Shown here: in pieces, positions 22,317 to 29,930 of the stretch
Position numbering within the stretch: position 1 is the stretch's first letter
Layout: each line of letters opens with the position of its first letter
NCBI GenBank assembly: GCA_025928515.1
Contig: JAICJI010000022.1
Span: 1 to 34,398, forward strand
Direction: 5' to 3'
DNA length: 34,398 bases
DNA from: Thermoleophilia bacterium
GTDB taxonomy: Bacteria > Actinomycetota > Thermoleophilia > Gaiellales > Gaiellaceae
The notes under the pieces: generated by a model
Seen by the model: only the letters and a program-made list of their open reading frames with translations
Told to the model about the DNA's origin: nothing
Databases searched by the model: none
Translations under genes and position numbers: made by a program

Positions 22317-24440
22317 TCACGGAGGCGGCCCGCCGGTCGTCGTCGTCGGAGTCGTGGTTGTCGTCGTCGTGGTGGTCGGCGGTGGCGAGGTGGTGGTCGG
22401 CGGCGGGATGGTCGTGACCGGGGGTGACGTCGTCGTCGGCACGGTCTGCGTCGTCGTCCGCGGCGTCGTGCGCGCGGTCGTCGTCCCGGCCGTGGTCGTC
22501 TTCCCGTTCGTGGTGGTCTGCTTGTGCTTCTGCTGGTGCTTGCAGGAGCCGTCCTGCTTGCGCGCGTTGCGCCACGTGCGGGCGAACTGGTACTTCCCGC
22601 ACCACGGCTTGAACGGCGGGGAGCCGGGGTTCGCGAACTGCTCGACGGGTTGACCCTGGAGTGCCTGGGTCATGTAGGTGTGCCAGATCTGCGCCGGGAG
22701 CGTGCCGCCCGTGACTCCCGGGATCCCGTGCACTCCGCGCATCGGCTTTTCGTTCGTCGGGTAGCCCACCCACGACACGGTGGTGAGCTGCGGGACCCAG
22801 CCGGCGAACCACGCGTCGGCGAAGCTGTCGGTCGTCCCCGTCTTGCCGGCCACCGGCCGGCCCGCCAGTGCCGCGGCGGTGCCCGTCCCGCTCCGGACGT
22901 TCGCCTCGAGGACGCGGGTGACGACCCCGGCGACCTTCGCGTCGACGACCTGGGTTCCCTTCGGTTTCGACGCCCGCTCGGTCTGACCGCCGGGGAAGAC
23001 GACCTTCGTCAGGATGCTCGGGTCGTGCTCCACGCCGCCGTCCGCGAGCGTCGCGTACGCATTCGCCAGGTCGAGCGGGCTCACCGCATTCACGCCGAGC
23101 ACGATCGAGGGGACTTCCTTCAGCTTCGACCGGATTCCCATGCGGTGCGCCAGCTCGGCGACCGGCTTCGGGCCGATGTCGAGGGTGAGGCGCGCGTACA
23201 CCGTGTTGTCCGAGAGGGTCGTCGCCTGCGTCAGCGGGATCCGGCCCGAGTACGTGTTCTCGAACGTGTGCACGTGCCAGTTGTCCGGCCCGACGAAAGG
23301 CGCTGAAAGGTATTGCGTCGAGTAGGGGTTGATCTTGCGCCCGACCGCGCGTGTCAGCACGAACATCTTGAACGTCGATCCCGCCTGCCGCTGGCCGTCC
23401 ACCGGCAGGTCGTACGCGATCTTCTTCCCCGTCTGGGCAATCGCCATCGCGCGGATCTCGCCCGTCTTCGGGTCGATCGACACGACCGAGCCGGCCGGGT
23501 CGTTCTTGCGGTCGAGCGTGCCGAGGATCGAGCGCGTCGCCTCGTTCTGCATCTTCGCGTTGAGCGTCGTGAAGATGCGCATCCCGCCGCGGCGCACGCG
23601 TTCGGCGCCGAACTCGTTCACGAGTTGGTTCGTGATGTAGTCGGTGAGATATGTCTGGCCGCCGAGCCCTCGTGCCGGCCGCGGATGGAGGCCGAGTGGG
23701 CTGTGGAGCGCTTGCCGGTAGCGCCCCCGGGAGATGTCGCCCGCTTGGAGCATGGCCCGGAGCACCTCCGCTCGTCGCGCCGTCGCGGCGTCGGGCCGGT
23801 TGAGCGGGTCGTACGCCGACGGCGCTTGCGGCAGCCCGGCGATGAGTGCCGCCTGGTCGAGCGTCAGATCCTTCGCGTGCACGTCGAAGTACGCCTCGGC
23901 GGCGGCCTCGATCCCGTACGCCTCCTGCCCGAAGTAGATGTCGTTGAGATACGTGGTGAGGATGCGGTCCTTGCTCCAGCTGCGGTCGAGCTGAACCGCG
24001 AGGCAGCCCTCGGTGAGCTTGCGGCTGAGCGTCTGCTGCGGCGTGAGGTAGAGGTTCCGGACGAGCTGCTGCTCGATCGTCGACGCGCCCTGCGTGAACC
24101 CGCCCGTCGCGACGTCGCTCTTCAGCGCCCGCACGATCCCGACGTAGTCGATGCCGTTGTTCTCGTAGAACCGGCGGTCCTCGGTGTCGATGATCGCCTT
24201 CCGCATGACGGGGCTGATCCGCTGCAGCGAGACGGGCTGGCGAACCCCGGTCGCGCCCAGGAGCCCGAGCCGGGTTCCGTCGCTCGAGACGAGGATGCTG
24301 GCCTGGGACGGGCCGTGCGCCTCGAGGCCGTTGAGGCTGCACGAGTACCAGAAGAACGGCCCGGCGACGGCGCTGCCGACCGCGAACGCGCCGACGAACA
24401 CGACGACGGTCGCGGCTGCGATCTGCAGCCCCCGTTTCAA
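22317..24440 (-). CDS. Class A penicillin-binding protein (glycosyltransferase 51 plus transpeptidase)
   Basis: A 707-residue bifunctional peptidoglycan synthase from TTG 24440 (GAGGG 6 nt upstream; no in-frame alternative with a ribosome-binding site). Residues about 6-28 are the membrane anchor. The GT51 domain has E87 in EDRRFYENNG, with Asn replacing the usual His of motif 1. It continues with GASTIEQQLVRNLYLT (118-133), where Glu replaces a more common Thr, and RKLTE (140-144). The transpeptidase domain shows S355-T-F-K358, S410-D-N412 and K533-T-G-T536. The last ~70 residues are a Thr/Pro-rich tail. Cysteines C620-region and KPWCGK/GSCKHQ may pair. It is not part of a visible pilus operon. 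Confidence 0.95.
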   Translation of the reverse strand: MKRGLQIAAATVVVFVGAFAVGSAVAGPFFWYSCSLNGLEAHGPSQASILVSSDGTRLGLLGATGVRQPVSLQRISPVMRKAIIDTEDRRFYENNGIDYVGIVRALKSDVATGGFTQGASTIEQQLVRNLYLTPQQTLSRKLTEGCLAVQLDRSWSKDRILTTYLNDIYFGQEAYGIEAAAEAYFDVHAKDLTLDQAALIAGLPQAPSAYDPLNRPDAATARRAEVLRAMLQAGDISRGRYRQALHSPLGLHPRPARGLGGQTYLTDYITNQLVNEFGAERVRRGGMRIFTTLNAKMQNEATRSILGTLDRKNDPAGSVVSIDPKTGEIRAMAIAQTGKKIAYDLPVDGQRQAGSTFKMFVLTRAVGRKINPYSTQYLSAPFVGPDNWHVHTFENTYSGRIPLTQATTLSDNTVYARLTLDIGPKPVAELAHRMGIRSKLKEVPSIVLGVNAVSPLDLANAYATLADGGVEHDPSILTKVVFPGGQTERASKPKGTQVVDAKVAGVVTRVLEANVRSGTGTAAALAGRPVAGKTGTTDSFADAWFAGWVPQLTTVSWVGYPTNEKPMRGVHGIPGVTGGTLPAQIWHTYMTQALQGQPVEQFANPGSPPFKPWCGKYQFARTWRNARKQDGSCKHQQKHKQTTTNGKTTTAGTTTARTTPRTTTQTVPTTTSPPVTTIPPPTTTSPPPTTTTTTTTTPTTTTGGPPP

Positions 24441-24517
24441 GCGAGCCCTCGTTTACGCGCGGCGCCGTCTCCCATACGACGTCGGGTAAACGTCGTCGGC
24501 CGAAATCGGTTACGGGC

Positions 24518-24736
24518 TCAGCGCCCGAGCAGTCGTGCGAGCAGGCCGCGCTGCGGCGCAGGAGGCTCGGGCGCGGGAGTGGGAGGCTGCGCCGGAGCGG
24601 GCGACTGCACCGGCGGCTCGTCCTCCGGGGGGAGCATCGACTTGGGCACGTTTCCGCGCTCGCGCTGGGCCTGGATCGCCGCGTTCATCTCTTCGCGCTG
24701 CGACTCGTCTTCCATCGCCTTCAGGGTACGCCGCAC
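24518..24736 (-). CDS. Small proline-rich hypothetical protein
   Basis: A 72-residue protein. GTG 24736 is chosen because AGAGGAGG (24752-24745) sits 8 nt upstream; an internal ATG at 24715 is the alternative (65 residues). The N-terminal third is a charged helix (RTLKAMEDESQREEMNAAIQ). The middle is Pro/Ala/Glu low complexity, and the end is a short basic amphipathic helix (GLLARLLGR) that could touch membrane. It is divergent from the hydrolase gene at 24770. No function is assigned. Confidence 0.55.
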   Translation of the reverse strand: MRRTLKAMEDESQREEMNAAIQAQRERGNVPKSMLPPEDEPPVQSPAPAQPPTPAPEPPAPQRGLLARLLGR

Positions 24737-24769
24737 GGCGGGAGCCTCCTCTCGTAGGCTCGCGTCGCA

Positions 24770-25501
24770 ATGTGCTTCGACGTCGACTCCGAGCCGCCGA
24801 TCCCACGGATCTCCGGCGCCGCAGTCTCCCACGACGACCTCGTCCTCGAGAGCGCCGACGGCAATCGCTTCGCGGCCTTCCTCGCCGTTCCGGACGGTGA
24901 CGTCTCGACCGGCGTCGTGATCCTGCCGGACGTCCGCGGCCTCTACCGCTTCTACGAGGAGCTCGCGCTGCGCTTCGCCGAGCGCGGCCACACCGCGATC
25001 GCGTTCGACTACTTCGGCCGCACGGCCGGCGTCGACAAGCGGCCGGACGACTGGGACTACATGCCACTCGTGCAGCAGCTCACGCAGGAGCAGGTGCAGG
25101 CCGACGTCGCGGCCTGCGTCGGCGATCTGCGCGCCCTCGGCTGCGACCCGATCTTCACCGTCGGCTTCTGTTACGGCGGCAGCGGTTCCTGGGCGGCGGC
25201 CGCCTCGGGACACGGGATCGCCGGCGCCGTCGGCTTCTACGGCCGGCCGAGCCGGATGATCGAGCTCGTCCCGAGGCTCGAGGCACCGATCCTGGCCCTC
25301 CAGGGCGGAGCCGACCAGGCCATCTCGCACGAGGACAACGTCGCGTTCGAGCAGGCGGTACGCGACGCGGGTAAGGACTACGAGCTCGTCGAGTTCGAGG
25401 GGGCGCCGCACAGCTTCTTCGACCGCAAGCAGGAGGAGTTTCAGGCGGCCTCGGACGACGCCTGGCAGCGGACGCTCGACTTCATCGACCAGCACTCCTA
25501 G
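24770..25501 (+). CDS. Dienelactone hydrolase family alpha/beta hydrolase
   Basis: A 243-residue cytosolic alpha/beta hydrolase. The nucleophile is C134 in GFCYGGS, as in dienelactone hydrolases (Cys in place of Ser). D182 (GGADQ) and H214 (GAPHSFF) complete the triad. Other features are VILPDVRGLYRFYEELA near 47-63 and YFGRTAG. The family hydrolyses dienelactone in chlorocatechol breakdown, but many members act on other lactones or esters, so the substrate is open. No clear ribosome-binding site precedes ATG 24770. The gene is divergent from a small proline-rich gene and convergent with the acetyltransferase. Confidence 0.9.
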   Translation: MCFDVDSEPPIPRISGAAVSHDDLVLESADGNRFAAFLAVPDGDVSTGVVILPDVRGLYRFYEELALRFAERGHTAIAFDYFGRTAGVDKRPDDWDYMPLVQQLTQEQVQADVAACVGDLRALGCDPIFTVGFCYGGSGSWAAAASGHGIAGAVGFYGRPSRMIELVPRLEAPILALQGGADQAISHEDNVAFEQAVRDAGKDYELVEFEGAPHSFFDRKQEEFQAASDDAWQRTLDFIDQHS

Positions 25502-25513
25502 CCGGGCGGAGCA

Positions 25514-25528
25514 CTCGGGTGAGCCGAG
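25514..25528. terminator. Small hairpin between convergent genes
   Basis: A 5-bp stem CTCGG/CCGAG with a GTGAG loop, 13 nt after the hydrolase stop and before the end of the convergent acetyltransferase gene. It is short and lacks a T-tract, so the assignment is weak. Confidence 0.25.
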
Positions 25529-25554
25529 CGGGAGGCGCCGACCGGGTGCTGCCG

Positions 25555-25956
25555 TTAACTCAGCGCGATTAGCCCGGCGTCGGTCGGTGTGAACCCGCAG
25601 GCGCCGAAGTAGAACGGTCGCAGGTTTTCCTCGAAGTCGACGTGGAGCCATTCGCAGCAGCCGGTCGCGCGCGTGCCGGTGACCGCCGACTCGACGAGAC
25701 CTTTTCCGATTCCTTCGCGTCGGGCAGCGAGCGCGACGATCGTGTCGAGGATGAACGCGTGCACGCCGCCGTCCCAAGCAACGTTGACGAATCCGACGAG
25801 GGCGCCATCCCGCCGCGCGCACACCCAGCCGAGGCTGTAGCGATCAACCTGGCCGTGCCAGTCGTCGTCGAGGACGCGATGGCCGAAGGCCTCGGCATGG
25901 AGGGCGTTCAGCTCGGCGTTGTCGAAGCCTCCACGCCAGTCATATTCGACGGCCAC
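25555..25956 (-). CDS. GNAT-family N-acetyltransferase
   Basis: A 133-residue protein from GTG 25956. The GNAT core is visible: VGFVNVAWDGGVHAFILDTIVA (beta4-beta5, read in two parts) and the acetyl-CoA loop ARREGIGKGLVESAV near residues 77-91, matching the R/Q-x-x-G-x-G/A signature. The end is CEWLHVDFEENLRPFYFGACGF, the typical beta6-alpha4-beta7. The substrate cannot be predicted. The gene stands alone and is convergent with the hydrolase. No strong ribosome-binding site is visible. Confidence 0.87.
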   Translation of the reverse strand: MAVEYDWRGGFDNAELNALHAEAFGHRVLDDDWHGQVDRYSLGWVCARRDGALVGFVNVAWDGGVHAFILDTIVALAARREGIGKGLVESAVTGTRATGCCEWLHVDFEENLRPFYFGACGFTPTDAGLIALS

Positions 25957-26184
25957 TCGACGACTCTAATCATGGGGCCAAGCCGCAGGAGATCGTGACC
26001 GCGCCGTTCTGCGAGCGCGTCAGCCGCATGTCTTGCGTCCCGCCCCGTCGGACGAACGACCGGCCTCATCGTCGCAAACAGTGAGACGTCGAGCGGATCT
26101 GAAGTCAACCGGGCCGCTGTCGCCGGCCGTTGCTGTCAGTTCAGGCAGCGGACGAGCGACCGCGGAGGAGATCCGCGGCTGGCC

Positions 26185-26586
26185 TTACCAGGAGGCGCGG
26201 GACTGCACGGCGTCCGCAACCTGCCTTACACGCCACGCGAACAGTGGGCTGTGCCAGACGACTTGACCGTCGGAGAACGTGAGCTTCCCGCGGACACGCG
26301 TCACCGTGTCCGGCCCCAGGGGATACCGCCCGAGTTGTGCGCCGGGCCGGTGGAACGGGAGGTCGCGATACACGTATACGTGCTGGTCGGTGACGAGCAC
26401 AGTCCTGTGAAAGTGGAAGAACAGCAGCGCAATTGGGAGCCCCACATAGGGCAACTCCTCGAGCACTCCGGCGAGGATCGCGATCGCCAAAGAACTGAAA
26501 CCGAACGAGATCGTGACGGCCTCCTCACCCGAGATCTTCGCGCGCCGGGCGTAGCGCCCCGCCATCCGCCTGCGCTTGCCTCCCAT
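26185..26586 (-). CDS. Small membrane protein with a PH-like or DUF domain
   Basis: A 133-residue protein from ATG 26586, with GGGAGG 8 nt upstream deciding this start over a GTG at 26595. The basic N-terminus (GGKRRRMAGRYARRAK) is cytoplasmic. A hydrophobic stretch of about 30 residues (about 30-60, including LAGVLEELPYVGLPIALLFF in part) makes one or two membrane helices. The rest (VLVTDQHVYVYRDLPFHRPG and LTFSDGQVVWHSPLF) is beta-rich like bacterial PH domains. No firm family. Flanking intergenic stretches of 228 bp and 427 bp isolate it. Confidence 0.65.
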   Translation of the reverse strand: MGGKRRRMAGRYARRAKISGEEAVTISFGFSSLAIAILAGVLEELPYVGLPIALLFFHFHRTVLVTDQHVYVYRDLPFHRPGAQLGRYPLGPDTVTRVRGKLTFSDGQVVWHSPLFAWRVRQVADAVQSRASW

Positions 26587-27013
26587 CTCTGGCACCTCCC
26601 CGATTTGTGGACTGGTTGACGGATGGTGAGTCTAAGACTGAACGTTCGCTCAGGTCAGGTCGGGCGCCGAGATCGCGCGGGTCTACGCGCGTCGACGCGA
26701 CGGCAACGTGGTCGGGCTAATCCACCTGCTCGACAGCGACGTCCGCGGTCTGACGAGATACTTCGATCGTCTGTAGCCATGCGGTGACGGCGCTGGGACA
26801 ACTCGGTGATCTGCGGGCTATCCCATTCACACCGTGGTTTCGGCTTGGGAGGACAACCCGTTGGGGTAGAACGTCTGCTTCATCGGTACTTCTCGGTATG
26901 GGCAGCTCGCCTGGGCCAGCGTCCTCTCGCTTGAAGGCAACCAGAGCGCGTTTTCGGTTAGCGCCCGCCGATCACAACCTCGGGGAGAGCTATTCCGAGG
27001 AGGGGATCGACCA
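26587..27013. other. 427-bp gene-poor stretch with a possible decayed coding fragment
   Basis: No convincing gene. Codon-position GC bias typical of the neighbours is lost. On the plus strand 26642-26776 reads 44 codons ending LLDSDVRGLTRYFDRL and a TAG, but it begins just after a stop and has no start codon, so it could be the tail of a degraded gene. The right end contains the ribosome-binding site GAGGAGG (26997-27003) of the following operon, whose promoter must lie here but is not recognisable. Confidence 0.45.
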
Positions 27014-28810
27014 ATGGCTGAGCTCGTCGCCGACTATTTCCTGAAGCGCCTGCGCGAGTGGGGCATCCATCGCATCTACGGCTACCCCGGCGACGGGATC
27101 AACGCCTTTCTGGGCGCGCTCGACCGCGCCGACGGCGATCCCGAGTTCATCCAGGCCCGCCACGAGGAGATGGCCGCGTTCATGGCGTGCGGCCACGCGA
27201 AGTTCGCCGGCCCCGACACGCTCGGCGTCTGCATGGCCACCTCGGGGCCCGGAGCCGTGCACCTCCTCAACGGGCTCTACGACGCGAAGCTCGACCACGT
27301 CCCGGTTGTCGCGATCGTCGGCCAGCAGAAGCGGTCCTCGCTCGGCTCGCATTACCAGCAGGGGATCGACCTGCCGGTCCTGTTCAAGGACGTCTCGGAG
27401 TACGTCCAGGTCTGCATGGTTCCGGAGCAGGCGCGCCAGCTCGTCGACCGCGCGTGCCGGATCGCCCTCGACCACCGCGGGGTCTGCACGATCATCGTCC
27501 CGAACGACGTCGCCGAGCTGAAGGCCGTCGAGTCGCCGCCGCGCACGCACGGCTCCGTCTACACGAGCGTCGGCTACAGCCGGCCGCGGATCCTGCCGCA
27601 GGACTCCGACATCCAGCACGCCGCCGAGATCCTCAACGACGGGGAGAAGGTCGCGATGCTCATCGGCCAGGGCGCTCGCGGCGCGTCCGAGGAGCTCGAG
27701 CGCGTCGCCGACCTGCTCGGCGCCGGCGTGGCCAAGGCGTTGCTCGGCAAGGACGTCCTCGCCGACGACCTCCCCTACGTGACGGGCGCGATCGGCCTGC
27801 TGGGGACGATCCCGAGCTACGACATGATGGAGGACTGCGACACGCTGTTCATGGTCGGCACGAGCTTCCCGTACGCGGAGTTCCTGCCGAAGGAGGGCCA
27901 GGCGCGGTGCGTCGAGATCGACATCAAGGCGGACATGATCGGCATCCGCTACCCGGCGGACGTGCAGCTGATCGGCGATGCCAAGGAGACCTTGAAGGCG
28001 CTCGAGCCGCACCTCGTGCGCAAGGAGGACCGCGGCTGGCGCGAGAAGATCGAGGCGAGCGTCCGCGACTGGTGGGACATCGTCGAGCGCCGCTCGATGA
28101 TGGACGCCGACCCGATGAACCCGCAGCGGGTCGTCCACGAGCTCTCGCAGGTGCTGCCGGACGACGCGATCGTCACCGCCGACTCGGGCTCCTCGACGAA
28201 CTGGTACGCGCGCCAGCTGAAGCTGCGCAAGGGCAACCTCGCCTCGCTGTCGGGGACGCTCGCGACGATGGTGCCCGGCGTGCCGTACGCGATCGCGGCG
28301 AAGTTCGCGCATCCCGGCCGGCCCGTCATCTGCCTCGTCGGCGACGGCGCGTTCCAGATGCTCGGCATGAACGAGATGCTGACGGTGAAGCGCTACATGG
28401 AGCGCTGGCCCGACAAGCGGCTCATCTTCTGCGTCTTCAACAACCAGGATCTGAACCAGGTCACCTGGGAGCAGCGCGTGATGGAAGGCGACCCGAAGTT
28501 CCCGGGCACGCAGTGGCTCCCGAACTTCGACTACAAGGCCTACGCAGAGCTCTGCGGCTTGAAGGGGATCTTCTGCAACGACGGCGACAGCGTTCGCGCC
28601 GCCTGGGAGGAGGCACTCGCCGCCGACTGGCCTGTCGTGCTCGAGGTCAAGACCGACCCCGATGTCCCGCCGCTGCCGCCGCACATCAAGCTCGAGCAGG
28701 CCGAGAAGATGGCGAAGGCGATGGTCAAGGGCGACCCGGAGCGCACCGGAGTGATGGAGAAGTCGCTGCGCGGGAAGCTCGTCGAGTTCACCGAGCACCT
28801 CAAGTCGTAG
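27014..28810 (+). CDS. Thiamine-diphosphate-dependent enzyme, pyruvate oxidase/PoxB-like
   Basis: A 598-residue protein with ribosome-binding site GAGGAGGGG about 9 nt before ATG 27014. The N-terminal PYR domain has YGYPGDGINAFLGAL and HEEMAAFMACGHAKF (catalytic Glu). A central domain (about 190-330) resembles that of POX/PoxB. The C-terminal PP domain carries the ThDP/Mg motif from GDGAF (about 442) to NN (about 475). The closest functional class is pyruvate oxidase or pyruvate:quinone oxidoreductase, but related enzymes also act on other 2-keto acids. The next gene starts within its stop codon (TAGTG), so the three genes 27014-32969 are one operon. Confidence 0.88.
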   Translation: MAELVADYFLKRLREWGIHRIYGYPGDGINAFLGALDRADGDPEFIQARHEEMAAFMACGHAKFAGPDTLGVCMATSGPGAVHLLNGLYDAKLDHVPVVAIVGQQKRSSLGSHYQQGIDLPVLFKDVSEYVQVCMVPEQARQLVDRACRIALDHRGVCTIIVPNDVAELKAVESPPRTHGSVYTSVGYSRPRILPQDSDIQHAAEILNDGEKVAMLIGQGARGASEELERVADLLGAGVAKALLGKDVLADDLPYVTGAIGLLGTIPSYDMMEDCDTLFMVGTSFPYAEFLPKEGQARCVEIDIKADMIGIRYPADVQLIGDAKETLKALEPHLVRKEDRGWREKIEASVRDWWDIVERRSMMDADPMNPQRVVHELSQVLPDDAIVTADSGSSTNWYARQLKLRKGNLASLSGTLATMVPGVPYAIAAKFAHPGRPVICLVGDGAFQMLGMNEMLTVKRYMERWPDKRLIFCVFNNQDLNQVTWEQRVMEGDPKFPGTQWLPNFDYKAYAELCGLKGIFCNDGDSVRAAWEEALAADWPVVLEVKTDPDVPPLPPHIKLEQAEKMAKAMVKGDPERTGVMEKSLRGKLVEFTEHLKS

Positions 28811-29922
28811 TGCTTTCCGCAGCGCCGGTCGAGCGGCTCGACGTCAACGCCTACACGATCCCGACCGACGAGCCGGAGTCGGACGGGACGCTGGAGTGGG
28901 ACTCGACTACGATCGTCGTCGTCGAGGCGCACGCCGACGGGCAGACGGGGCTCGGGTACACGTATTGCGACGCGGCCGCGGCCGAGGTGATCTCGTCCCA
29001 GCTCGCAGGCGTCGTCGAGGCCGAGGACGTGATGGACGTCCGCGCAGCGTGGCAGCGCATGACCGCGCAGGTCCGCAACGCCGGCCAGCCGGGAATCGGC
29101 TTCTGCGCGGTGTCCGCCGTCGATCAGGCGTTGTGGGACCTGAAGGCGCGGCTCCTCGACGTCCCGCTCGTCGGGCTCATCGGCGCCGCCCACGACGGCG
29201 TCCCGATCTACGGCAGCGGCGGCTTCTGCTCCTACAGCGAGGAGCGCCTGTGCGAGCAGCTCGGCGGCTGGGCCGAGGCCGGTATCCCGCGCGTGAAGAT
29301 GAAGGTCGGACACGAGCCCGAGCGCGACCCGGTGCGCCTCGACGCGGAGCGCGAGGCGATCGGCGACGACGTCGAGCTCTTCGTCGACGCGAACGGCGCC
29401 TTCGCGCGCAAGGAAGCGCTCGCGTGGGCCGAGCGCTACGCAGACTCGTGGGACGTGACGTGGTTCGAGGAGCCCGTCTCGTCGGACGACACCGAAGGCC
29501 TGAGCCTGATCCGCGACTCGGGGCCTGCCGGGCTCGAGATCGCGGCCGGCGAGTACGCATACGTGCCGGCCGACTTCCGGAACCTCGTCGGCTGCGTCGA
29601 CTGCCTTCAGGCCGACGTCACACGTTGTGGCGGGATCACCGGGCTCCTGTCCGCGTCGGGTCTCGCGAACGCGCACTCGATCGACCTGTCGGCCCATTGC
29701 GCGCCTGCGATCTCGACGCACGCGTTCTGCGCGGTCGAGCGGCGCCGGCACCTAGAGTACTTCCACGACCACGTCCGGATCGAGTCGATGCTCTTCGACG
29801 GAGTCCCGGAGCCCGAGGCCGGCATGCTGCGTCCCGACCGCTCGCGGCCGGGCAACGGGCTCGAGCTCCGGCACAAGGATGCGGCTCGGTACGGCGTCCA
29901 GCTCGCCGAGGTGACACGCTGA
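28810..29922 (+). CDS. Mandelate-racemase/muconate-lactonizing-type enolase superfamily enzyme
   Basis: A 370-residue protein from GTG 28810, which overlaps the previous TAG by one base. The barrel shows K163-M-K165, metal ligands D193 (FVDANGAF), E220 (WFEEP) and E248 (AAGEYAY), and H296 (SAHCAP). This is nearly superimposable on the mandelate racemase numbering K164/K166, D195, E221, E247, H297. Such sites abstract the proton alpha to a carboxylate, so the reaction is an acid-sugar dehydration or an epimerisation. The sequence alone does not name the substrate. Context with a 2-keto-acid enzyme and a hydroxyacid dehydrogenase favours a sugar-acid or 2-hydroxyacid pathway. Confidence 0.88.
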   Translation: MLSAAPVERLDVNAYTIPTDEPESDGTLEWDSTTIVVVEAHADGQTGLGYTYCDAAAAEVISSQLAGVVEAEDVMDVRAAWQRMTAQVRNAGQPGIGFCAVSAVDQALWDLKARLLDVPLVGLIGAAHDGVPIYGSGGFCSYSEERLCEQLGGWAEAGIPRVKMKVGHEPERDPVRLDAEREAIGDDVELFVDANGAFARKEALAWAERYADSWDVTWFEEPVSSDDTEGLSLIRDSGPAGLEIAAGEYAYVPADFRNLVGCVDCLQADVTRCGGITGLLSASGLANAHSIDLSAHCAPAISTHAFCAVERRRHLEYFHDHVRIESMLFDGVPEPEAGMLRPDRSRPGNGLELRHKDAARYGVQLAEVTR

Positions 29923-29930
29923 GCGTCGCG

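Noticed and set aside
22317-22540. Repeat array (possible CRISPR or VNTR) at the end of the penicillin-binding protein gene
   Set aside because: The repetitiveness comes from Thr/Pro codons of a low-complexity tail. There are no equal-length repeats with unique spacers.
25957-26184. A gene between the acetyltransferase and the small membrane protein
   Set aside because: Short frames on both strands lack ribosome-binding sites and coding bias. Nothing recognisable was found there.
26640-26647. Palindrome GAACGTTC as a repressor operator
   Set aside because: Eight bases are too short to be meaningful, there is no adjacent regulator gene and no promoter element could be placed next to it.
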